Assembly: GCA_025094145.1 (NCBI GenBank)
Contig: JALLLS010000051.1
Location: 1-64,000, forward strand
DNA from: Spinellus fusiger
Taxonomy: Eukaryota > Mucoromycota > Mucoromycetes > Mucorales > Phycomycetaceae
Length of the DNA: 64,000 nt
Direction of reading: 5' to 3'
The position numbers and the translations under genes were made by a program. This document shows, piece after piece, positions 45,470 to 56,400 of the stretch; the stretch's first letter is position 1, and the number at the start of each line of letters is the position of its first letter. The notes under the pieces were generated by a model. It saw only the letters and a program-made list of their open reading frames with translations, searched no databases and was not told where the DNA came from.

Positions 45470-46206
45470 AAAGACAACCTTCTTTTGTCTCTCTCTTTCT
45501 TTTTAGTAAACAAATAGCCTAGGGGATGGGACTAAAAAGCAGTCTCACTCAAGTCACTCCTGTGGGGAGGGTTCTTATGATGCAGTGGACCAAAAAAACA
45601 AAACAAAACAAAAAACAAAAAACAGCAGCAGCAGCAGCAATAAAAGAAATAGAAAAGGGCAACCACTGTCTTCACGAACAGTTGGAAGGTGGGGTTGGAT
45701 GAGGAATTATATTTCTATTTTAAGCAATGCTGGCATATATTGATACTCAGCAAGGACGGTAAGTTTGTCCTGGAAAGTGACTTGTCCTTCCATCCTGCCC
45801 TCACGTCACACCTCCCCCCCCTTCTTCTTTCTTTTTGGGTTGAGTTGGGTCGGGTTGGGTTGAATCCTCTCCACACAGCCAAAACAAGCAACTACCTCCT
45901 CCTCCCCCAAATAAAATAAAATAAAATAAAATAAAATAAAATTAGATAGGATATAATAACATATAATAACATATAATAACATATAATAACATATAATAGA
46001 CTAGACACCAGGAGATCTTTAGGATATAAAAAGAAATAGTCAAACTATAATTGTTTAAAAATGATACATCGATTTGAAAAGGTGTGAAAATAAATTAAGA
46101 TGTATTCATGTTAGTTTTTATTTAAAAACTATGTAGATTTACCTGTGAATATATGAATACCAGAGGAAACCACTTTCGATGTGGTGATATAGTAAAATAA
46201 GAGTAT
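45470..46206. other. Intergenic with short tandem repeats
   Basis: Promoter region of the Nem1-like gene. Repeats: CAGCAGCAG near 45625, (AAATA)n at about 45909-45943 and an (ATAATAACAT)n array at about 45950-46000. No gene recognised. Confidence 0.6.
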
Positions 46207-46640
46207 CTATGCTTCTGAAATTGTATAGATATTCTTTGATGCATTCACATCTCTGTTCCAAACAATTCCGCAACCTTGGCAAGCGTGGATACTGTTGAAA
46301 TTTACTAATACCTCAGTGAGGTTACTTGTGTTATAAGTGTGGCAGATCTTGAGAACAAAAAGAAAAAGAAAACAGAGTAACTGTTAGCCGAGCTTTTAAT
46401 ATTGAGTGAGAGGTCAATCCTGCTTACCCTTGATGTAAAGAACTCATCGACATCGACCATAAGAAGATCTCCATCTTTTTATCTCTTTTTTCAATGATTG
46501 ATATAAAACTCTTGTCAAACCAACACAATGACCTTTAAATTTGACAGCATCTTTTACCTTTATTCCTGTGCCATAAGCAATTACAGGCTGTTTGGTAGGA
46601 TCATACTCCAATCCTTTTAGGTGCCAATATCTCTTTTCAA
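46207..46640 (-). pseudogene. Fanzor (eukaryotic TnpB-like nuclease) C-terminal relic
   Basis: On the minus strand three blocks match, in order, the end of a TnpB/Fanzor RuvC nuclease: VIAYGTG with FKGHCVGLTRVLYQSLKK, VDVDEFFTSR (the strand carrying a RuvC acid and the lead-in to the zinc ribbon), and ICHTYN...HACQGCGIVWNRDVNASKNI (zinc ribbon and the last RuvC Asp). The last exon is 46207-46347, with a plausible intron to 46427 (GTAAGC...CAAG). A frame break lies between QSLKKE and KDGDLLMVDVDE near 46480, and the first zinc pair is C-x2-Y instead of C-x2-C, so it is dead. Splice-like pieces of the N-terminal half may continue to about 47000, but I cannot read them with confidence. Confidence 0.72.
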
Positions 46641-49093
46641 TAATAAAACAGTAAAAATAATTAGTTCGGGATGTATTAATGTACTCTAGGTGTATGTCAT
46701 ATTACCCTTGCACTGGCATTTTCTTGCCTTTGCCTTTGTAATGGATTCACTGGGTTTATTATAGTAAAAGAATATACAATAGAAACTGACTAATATGTCA
46801 GACATAATAAACATACACAAACACTCACCATATCACAACTGTTGGTTTATATGCCAGACAAAGGCAAACAAGTTAAACAGGGTAGAAGTTATGAAGAACA
46901 ACAGACAGTGTAATTAGCAGGTATTTATATCCGAACAGAAGAGAATAAATCGAAATTTCACAAGTCATTTGCTTAATCAGAACTACCAAAGTAATGCAGA
47001 CTACAACAACATTCTAGAAAGAAAAGAAGTGCTTAAAGAACAGTTGCCTAGTTACCAGTTGTGATCAAGTCGTGTGTTGTGTTCCTGTTCATGTACCCTC
47101 TTTGATTTCCCTAGACTAGCCTTTGTATCCAATACTCTATTTTGTTGTCCCTGCTAGAGACCGAACAACTACGGATGTATCTCTTTAGTGGTCTTGTTGA
47201 TAACCTTACTGCCCTTTATTACAAAATAAAAGATATATTTTACAAAGTTACATAGTATAGATCTTGAGGCTACTTAAATACATATCTTTTTAAGCTATAA
47301 GAATCAAAGCTATACGATAATAACATCTCACTGAGTTCATAGATGGATTTCCTCCTCTTGTTCTATGTATGTTTCAAGGGAAGAGAGAAACCTTATTTAC
47401 AATAAAATCACTTTATGGAATTCTATGGCCTTGAAATACATGACCAAGATTATACACACTATAGAACAGAACAGTTACCCTTCCCAGTCTGCTTGGATGT
47501 TCTATGAAGACCATATCTATTAATTGAGAATAGCAAAATAGTCAAATTCATAGTAAAAGAAATGCCAAACTAATATAAAAGTTTAGTTGTCTATATCTTT
47601 AATAAAATAGACTTTGATCCAAACAGCTTCCTAGAGTATAAACAAGATAGGCTTTAAGAACTTGAACAACTGACTGTTTCTTGTTCTCGACTTGTTTTCT
47701 TTCTTTATCTCCACATTGGTGCCATTATTATTACAACTACCAGCTTGCCTTCTGTCACTTCATATCCTTCTCTTTTCTATCAATTTCTGTGTGAGTAGCC
47801 ATCCTTACGAGGTTCTGTGTGTCTCTTATCTCATAGCAACAGAATATTTTTGGAATATAAAAAGAAATACATGAACAATAAAGTCATAATATTTCTTTGG
47901 TTGGCTAATGTGTTTGAAAAGAACCTTCTCACTGTCTGTCTGTCTTAGCATTGACTATGGACTGTGTAATTAAACACTATAAAGTTGGATAAAAGGAAGA
48001 AGTAGACCTGACATTACAACTCAATCACTGTATTTATTGTTTAACATGTGCTATCCATAAGCCTACAGTATAACACTCAAGTACTCGTCAAGATGAGCAT
48101 AACTAAGCAAGGTAATGTGTCATTATTAACAAAGAGAAACAATAGGAGGTGATAGACACTACCAAGGACTATTCTAGTGATAAAAAGGTAAGCAGTGTCT
48201 TCACCTGGGCTTGAGTTCATTGTATTCCACAAGACATTGTAATGACTCTTCTAATAGATTATATATGGATTAATATTCTTATGACAAGTATGAAGTACAA
48301 GGTAAGCATATCATCTCTCTTGATTGAATTTTTACTAATGCACTCTTCTGTTATTAGATAAGTTAAGACTCTTTCTCAAGTCAGTCTCAGGTGGTCTTTT
48401 CTTTCTTCTATACTGTCTAGGGTCTCTAAGATATACTGCTGAGCATAGCTATCTATCTCCCAAGAATAAAGCACAAGGCCTTTAGGGTATAGATTCTATT
48501 GCTATAAGGGATTACTCCTAGAACAGCAGTAGCTATAGTAATAGTATATTATTAGCTATATTATCATTAACCATATTATTATTAGCTACATTATCATTAA
48601 CTATACTATTATAACAAACAATTTTATTCATAAACACTATATTCTATTGATAATACAATTTGATATTGAGGTATTCACAAAAGGAAATAATAATTTGGAT
48701 ACACTAACCTTTTGATTTTAAATACAGTTCCATAAAAAGCAATAAATTTTTAGACGTAAAAGGAAGGAGATATCACCGCTTAAAGGCCAGAAAAATCTCC
48801 TGGTGTGTAAAAGCCAGAAAAATCTCCTGGTGTGTAGTGAACTGACAGCCCCAAAAAGAGACTGGGCCTGGACTTGCCTGTCTCTTCTTCCTCTTCTTCA
48901 ACACAGCCCACACAACAGAGGCAGTCCTACTACAGCACCCACCGTTCTCTTACAACAGATAAGAACCAAAACCCAAAAGGACGGTTGCCATCGTCACAGC
49001 CACTGGACTCCTCTGCTGTTCAAATTCCGAAGACCCATAAAACTAATCTATTCTCATGAGTGGTCATCTCTTTGTTTCCACTCCCCTCCTGTG
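46641..49093. other. AT-rich region; possible remainder of the Fanzor element and promoter of next gene
   Basis: No other recognisable coding block. TTAT/ATTATTA repeats at 48545-48610; an almost exact direct repeat of GCCAGAAAAATCTCCTGGTGTGTA-type sequence (24 bp) lies at 48786-48836. Pyrimidine-rich leader-like sequence precedes 49094. Confidence 0.45.
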
Positions 49094-50172
49094 ATGCCAT
49101 TATCCAACTTCTTTGTGCCAAAACACCGTAAAGTCAACTTTGAAGTCAGTATTATTATACGCGACCTTACCAATGTCCCTCTTGTCAGTGGCTTCTACCA
49201 TGTCAGGTGGCGGATGAGACAGGCCACCCATACCAGTGGGTTTACAGAAAAGTAAGCTTCTTCTCTGCTCATCCACCAACACCCACCAACACCCACCACC
49301 AATAACATGTTTATAAAGAACGCCTATCAAAGACCACTGCACCTACTGGAACCACACCATCAACACAATGGCTATGCTGGTGATTGATAAGCAGAGCCTC
49401 CTGGGTCCTTGTGAATTGAAGCTCGAGGTGTACCAGGAACTCGGAAGTGGACAGGAGTCCGTAATGATTGGGAGCCTGACCCTTAACTTGGCAGAGTATG
49501 CAACCTCAGGCCTGACTACTCGACGCTATCTTCTTCATGACTGTAAATTCAATTCTACGATCAAAGTAAAGTGTCTATTCTACAAGTGGAAAAAAGAAAA
49601 AGAAAGAAAGAAAAAAAGAAAAAAAAGCCATGTCCACTCACCACCCCTCACCTCCCTCACCTGTAGCTATCGATCCAATTGACACAAAAGACAGACGTAG
49701 AAACACAGTTCAAGACGTGAGTAGCTTGTTTCTTCTGTCGTGTTCTGATCTGTTTAGGCCTCCCCTGAGGAAACAGCAGCTGTTTACTGATATTCCCTCC
49801 ATGATCAGCGACAGAAAGGACAGAAAGGACAGAATAGACAGAATGGACAGAATGGACAGGGATGAGCAGTCCCTTGGTAAGGCAGCCAAGCCCAAGGACT
49901 CTATTCCAGGGTACTGACACTTGTGTAGTGTCTCTTCACAGCAACCCATCCTCACTGTCGCCTCTTAAAAAGTCCCATTCTGCCATGTCACTGGTGAGTT
50001 GTGTCAAGGTGTATGTGTAGGGTGACTTATGCCGTCGTCTCTTTACCAGTCGCACTATTGTAAACAGTCCATGCCTCTGTCTTTCTCGGAGGATCCTTCT
50101 CCCACAGACCTTGTTGAGCAGCTGTTCATGGGGAAACAACCAGACATGACATTCTCCTCCCACTGCTCCTAA
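49094..50172 (+). CDS. NT-C2 (EEIG1/EHBP1-type C2) domain protein, 6 exons
   Basis: Exons 49094-49251, 49319-49565, 49667-49716, 49758-49876, 49929-49993 and 50050-50172, all GT-AG and in phase, give 253 residues. Residues 1-150 match the N-terminal C2 fold: VNFEVSIIIRDLTNVPLVSG, FYHVRWRMR, a THTSG turn, HCTYWNHTI, LKLEVYQELGSGQ, GSLTLNLAEYA, TRRYLLHDCKFNSTIKLSIQ. The domain binds membranes or cytoskeletal partners in EHBP1 and relatives. The C-terminus has a small Asp-Arg-Lys/Met repeat (DRKDRKDRIDRMDRMDRD), made by an 8-9 bp DNA repeat, and an acidic end. The acceptor at 49928 rather than the one ten bases on was chosen because only it keeps exon 5 in frame with exon 6. The frame is open upstream to 48803, but the ATG at 49094 starts the domain. 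Confidence 0.8.
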
Positions 50173-50454
50173 ATGCCTTTGCACGTCACTCGTCCCTTGT
50201 TGTGATTGGAAGAGACAGGTGACGTAACATGGACACTCTATCGTTCCTCCTCCCACCCAAAAAGAAAAAAAAGAAAAAGAAAAAAAAAAGACTCTTTTTC
50301 TCCTCTCTCTTTTCTTCTAGTCTTTTCTTATTCTTTCTTTCTCATTCACTCGCCAGAAGAAAAAGAATCAACAATAAATATCAAGACAAAAAGAACAACA
50401 CACTTGCTTTTATGTGTTATTGTGTGCTTTTGTGTGCTTTTCTCTAAATAACTC
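50173..50454. promoter_or_regulatory. Intergenic/promoter of PRP8
   Basis: Holds a poly-A/AAAAAG run (50260-50290) and a pyrimidine-rich block (tctttttctcctctctcttttcttc) before the start. No named element. Confidence 0.4.
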
Positions 50455-53400
50455 ATGGACACCCATTCTAACTTCCATACGCCAGGACATCCCTACTACG
50501 GCCAGTACGCGTACGACACAAACCAGGAACAGCCTGGCAAAAGCTACGAAGAACGCCTTCAAGACAAGGCAAAGAAATGGCAGCAACTTCAAAACAAACG
50601 GTATGGCTCCAAGCGCAAGTTTGGGTTTGTTGAACACGAAAAAGTCGACATGCCACCCGAACACCTGCGTAAAATCATCAAAGACCACGGCGACATGTCT
50701 GCCAAGAAGTTCCGACACGACAAACGCATTTACCTGGGAGCACTCAAGTATGTTCCCCATGCTGTCCTTAAGCTACTGGAGAACATGCCCATGCCCTGGG
50801 AGCAAGTGAGAGAAGTGTCGGTTCTCTATCACATCACAGGTGCCATCACTTTTGTCAATGAAATCCCATGGGTCATTGAGCCTGTGTACATTGCCCAGTG
50901 GGGAACCATGTGGATCATGATGCGAAGAGAGAAGAGAGACAGACGTCACTTTAAGCGTATGAGATTCCCTCCCTTTGATGATGAGGAACCTCCCCTGGAC
51001 TATGGCGACAATATTATGGATGTAGAGCCCCTCGAGGCAATTCAAATGGAAATGGACGAAGAAGAAGATGCCGCTGTGTATGACTGGTTCTATGATCCAA
51101 AGCCACTGTTGGATACAAAACACGTCAATGGCACCACCTACAGAAAGTGGCGTCTTGATCTTCCCATCATGTCCACTCTCTACCGTCTCGCCCACCAATT
51201 GCTATCAGACATGAACGACAAGAACTACTTTTATCTCTTCGACCTCAACTCCTTCTTCACAGCAAAGGCACTCAGCATGGCCATTCCCGGTGGACCCAAG
51301 TTTGAGCCTCTGTTCCGTGACATTGACACATCCGATGAAGACTGGAATGAGTTCAATGACATCAACAAGATCATCATCCGTCAACCTGTACGTACAGAAT
51401 ACAAGATCGCATTTCCATTCCTCTACAACTCCCTACCTCGCAGTGTGCGTGTAGCATGGTACCACTACCCCATTGTGGTGTATGTGCGCTCAGAAGACCC
51501 TGATCTGCCTGCCTTTTACTTTGATCCCATTGTCAATCCCATCTCATCCCGTACCATTGTCCTGTCGGGAAAGCAACACGAGGACTCCATCTTTGGTGAG
51601 GACGGTGAGGAAGATTTGACTGGATTCAGTCTACCCGAACACATCACTCCCTTTCTCGATAGCACAGAGCTCTACACAGACAATACATCCCATGCCATTG
51701 CTCTCTACTGGGCACCCCATCCTTATGACAAGCGATCAGGCCAGACAAGACGTGCTCAGGACATTCCCCTGGTCAAGAACTGGTACCTTGAACATTGTCC
51801 CCCTAACCAGCCTGTCAAAGTGCGTGTGTCTTACCAAAAGCTGCTCAAGTGCTATGTATTGAATGCTCTCAAACACCGTGCCCCCAAGGCTCTGAATAAA
51901 AAGTATCTCTTCCGCAGTCTAAAGGCCACCAAGTTCTTCCAGACCACACAGCTGGATTGGGTGGAGGCAGGTCTTCAGGTGTGTCGACAGGGCTACAACA
52001 TGTTGAATTTGTTGATCCATCGTAAAAACCTCAACTACCTTCACTTGGACTACAACTTTAACTTGAAGCCCGTCAAGACACTGACCACCAAGGAAAGAAA
52101 AAAGTCTCGGTTCGGTAACGCCTTTCACTTGTGCAGAGAAATCCTTCGTCTTACAAAACTGATTGTCGACTCCCATGTCCAGTATCGGTTGGGCAATGTC
52201 GATGCGTTCCAACTGGCCGATGGATTACAGTACATCTTTTCTCATGTTGGACAATTGACAGGCATGTACAGATACAAGTACCGTCTGATGCGACAGATTC
52301 GTATGTGCAAGGATTTAAAGCATTTGATCTGTAAGTATATCTTTTTTCTTTCTTTTTTTCTTTCTTTCTATCAACACCATAGAAAGGCTTGGATAACTGA
52401 CATGCATCCTACCATTAGACTACCGCTTCAACACAGGACCCGTAGGCAAAGGACCCGGTGTAGGCTTCTGGGCTCCTGGATGGAGAGTATGGCTGTTCTT
52501 TATGCGCGGTATTGTGCCCTTGCTCGAACGTTGGTTGGGAAACTTGCTCGCCCGTCAATTCGAGGGCAGACACTCCAAGGGCATTGCAAAGACAGTGACA
52601 AAACAACGTGTGGACTCTCACTACGATCTCGAACTGAGAGCCGCTGTGCTTCACGACATTACAGATGCCATGCCTGAAGGCATCAAGGGCAACAAATCCC
52701 GTACCATTCTACAGCACTTGTCAGAAGCATGGAGAGCATGGAAGGCCAACATTCCCTGGAAAGTCCCTGGCATGCCCACTCCCATTGAGAACATGATCCT
52801 TCGTTACATTAAAGCCAAGGCAGATTGGTGGACAAGTGTGGCCCATTACAACCGTGAGCGTATTCGTCGTGGTGCGACTGTGGACAAGACCATTTGTCGC
52901 AAGAACTTGGGTCGTTTGACCCGTCTATGGCTCAAGGCAGAACAGGAGCGCCAACACAACTATCTCAAGGATGGTCCTTACATTACAGCTGAAGAGGCTG
53001 TCGCTATTTATACATCCACAGTGCATTGGCTGGAAAGCAGAAAGTTCTCCCCTATTCCCTTTCCTCCTCTCTCCTACAAACATGATACAAAGCTGCTGAT
53101 TCTTGCTCTTGAACGTCTTCGTGAAGCCTACAGTGTGCAGGGTCGATTGAACCAGAGTCAGCGTGAAGAACTGGGTCTGATTGAGCAGGCCTATGACAAC
53201 CCCCACGAAGCCCTGTCGCGTATTAAACGTCTGCTGCTGACTCAGCGTGCCTTCAAGGAAGTGGGCATTGAGTTTATGGATCTGTACTCTCACCTGATTC
53301 CTGTCTATGACATTGAGCCACTTGAGAAGATCACAGATGCTTACCTTGACCAGTACCTTTGGTATGAAGCCGACAAACGCCACCTCTTCCCTGCCTGGAT

Positions 53401-56400
53401 CAAGCCTTCTGATTCTGAACCCCCACCCCTGCTGGTGTACAAATGGTGTCAGGGAATCAACAATCTGACAGAAGTATGGGACACAACAGAAGGACAGTGC
53501 AATGTCATGCTGGAGACTCAGTTCAGTCGTGTCTACGAAAAAGTGGATCTTACTCTTCTCGGTCGTCTGTTGCGTCTTATTCTCGACCATAACCTGGCAG
53601 ATTATGCCACTGCCAAGAACAACGTTGTGCTGAACTACAAAGACATGAACCACGTCAACACGTACGGTCTTATTCGTGGTCTTCAGTTTGCTTCGTTCAT
53701 TTTCCAATACTACGGTCTTGTGCTTGATTTGCTTGTGCTGGGTCTTCACAGGGCCAGTGAGATGGCAGGTCCTCCTCAACTGCCCAATGACTTCTTGCAG
53801 TACCGTGATGTCTCTACAGAAACACGACACCCCATCCGCCTCTACTCTCGCTACATTGATCGTCTTCATATCTTCTTCCGGTTCACAGCAGACGAAGCAC
53901 GCGACTTGATCCAGCGCTACTTGACAGAACATCCTGATCCCAATTTTGAGAACATTGTCGGCTATAACAACAAAAAGTGCTGGCCGCGTGATTGTCGTAT
54001 GCGTCTTATGAAGCACGATGTGAACTTGGGCCGTGCTGTGTTTTGGGACATCAAAAACAGACTGCCCCGTTCTCTTACCTCCATTGAATGGGAAGAGAGT
54101 TTTGTCAGTGTGTATTCCAAGGACAACCCAAACCTGCTCTTTTCCATGTCTGGATTTGAGATCCGTATTCTTCCCAAAGTGAGGAGTATGAGTGAGGAGT
54201 TTACATTAAAGGACGGTGTATGGAACCTAGTGAATGAGCAGACCAAGGAGAGAACAGCCCAGGCGTATCTGAGAGTGGATCAAGACTCGATGGATAAGTT
54301 CCACAACCGTATTCGTCAGATCCTGATGGCCTCTGGAAGCACCACGTTTAGTAAAATCGCCAACAAGTACAATACGGCATTGATTGGGTTGATGACTTAT
54401 TATCGTGAAGCTGTTGTGCATACACGCGAGTTGTTGGATTTGTTGGTCAAGTGTGAAAACAAAATCCAGACACGTATTAAGATTGGTCTCAATTCCAAAA
54501 TGCCTTCCCGTTTCCCTCCAGTTGTCTTTTACACGCCAAAGGTACAGTGTCTTTTTATTTTTATTTTTATTTATATATTTATATATAATAAAAAGAAAAG
54601 AAAAGAAAGAGAATTAAGTCTATGAATTAGGAATTGGGTGGTCTTGGTATGCTTTCCATGGGCCATGTCTTGATCCCTCAATCCGATCTACGCTGGTCCA
54701 AACAAACAGAAACAGGCATCACTCACTTCCGTTCTGGTATGAGTCACGATGAAGACACCTTGATCCCCAACTTGTACCGTTACATCCAATCCTGGGAATC
54801 TGAATTTGTGGATTCTCAGCGTGTGTGGGCTGAATACGCACTGAAGCGTCAAGAAGCCAATGCACAGAACAGACGTCTGACCCTTGAGGATCTGGAGGAC
54901 TCCTGGGACCGTGGTATTCCTAGAATCAACACATTGTTCCAAAAGGACAGACACACCCTTGCTTATGACAAGGGTTGGCGTGTGCGCACAGACTTCAAAC
55001 AGTACCAGGTGCTGAAGAACAATCCATTCTACTGGACTCACAGTCGTCATGATGGTAAATTGTGGAATTTGAACAATTACCGTACAGATATGATTCAGGC
55101 CTTGGGTGGTGTGGAGGGTATTCTTGAACACACTCTGTTCAGAGGCACCTACTTCACCTCATGGCTGGGTCTGTTCTGGGAAAAGGCCTGTTTTGCTGGA
55201 GAGACGCCCTTGTTGTTGGCCGATGGACGTGTTAAATGTGCAAAGGAGATAACAACCCACGACACATTGATGGGTGACGATGGTACTCCCCGCACTATTC
55301 TCGAGTGTACAGAGGGCATGGCTCCTCTTTATACAGTAGTGACTGAGTCTGGCGACCCTCTGCGTGTTACTGGTAACCATATTCTCTGCTTAAAGTGCAC
55401 TCGTCTCTCGAGTGTAGGATGGAGTGACAATGACAGTGTTTATACTGTCACTTGGTATGATAGTGAAGAATGGTCTCAGCAATACTCTACCAGTGCTATT
55501 GAGGAGCTGAATGAGAAAATAAGAGCTGTGGAGGGGTCTGGTGCCGTAGAACATGAACATTTCATTGAGATGACTGTGCGCGAATACCTGTCTCTGCCTA
55601 CCACACTCCAACGCCAATGGTCCATGTACTGTGTTTCTCTTTCAGACACACACACTACCTCCTCTTCTTCTTCTCTTCTTACTGCCATTCTGTCTGTGGA
55701 AATCGACTCGGTGCCTGATCATTACTATGGTTTCCGTGTGGATGGTAACCAGCGCTTCTTGCGTGACGATGGCTTGGTGGTGCACAACTCTGGTTTCGAA
55801 GAATCCATGAAGTACAAGAAACTGACCAATGCTCAGAGAAGTGGTCTCAACCAGATTCCTAACCGTCGTTTCACTCTTTGGTGGTCACCTACGATCAATC
55901 GTGCCAATGTCTATGTGGGTTTCCAGGTCCAGTTGGATTTGACGGGTATTTTCATGCACGGCAAGATTCCTACTCTCAAGATTTCTCTTATTCAGATCTT
56001 CAGAGCCCATTTATGGCAAAAGATCCACGAAGCTCTTACCATGGATTTCTGTCAAGTGTTTGATCGTGAATTGGAGGCATTGCAGATTGAAACTGTGCAA
56101 AAGGAGACCATTCATCCTCGTAAATCCTACAAGATGAACTCTTCTGCCAGTGTAAGTTGTGTTCTAAGCGTGGATGTCTTTTTCTGCTTTATATTATATT
56201 TATTATTTATATTTATATTTATATTTATATTTATATTTATATTTATATTTATATTTATATTTATATTTATATTTATATTTATATTTATATTTATATTTAT
56301 ATTTATATTTATATTTATATTTATATTGTATTGTATTGTATTGTACTCAACACTGTCTTCTAGGATATTCTGTTGTTTGCTGCTTACAAGTGGCCTGTCT

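Noticed and set aside
52925..54016. 363-codon open frame antisense to PRP8
   Set aside because: Shadow frame of a highly conserved coding region; no motif of its own.
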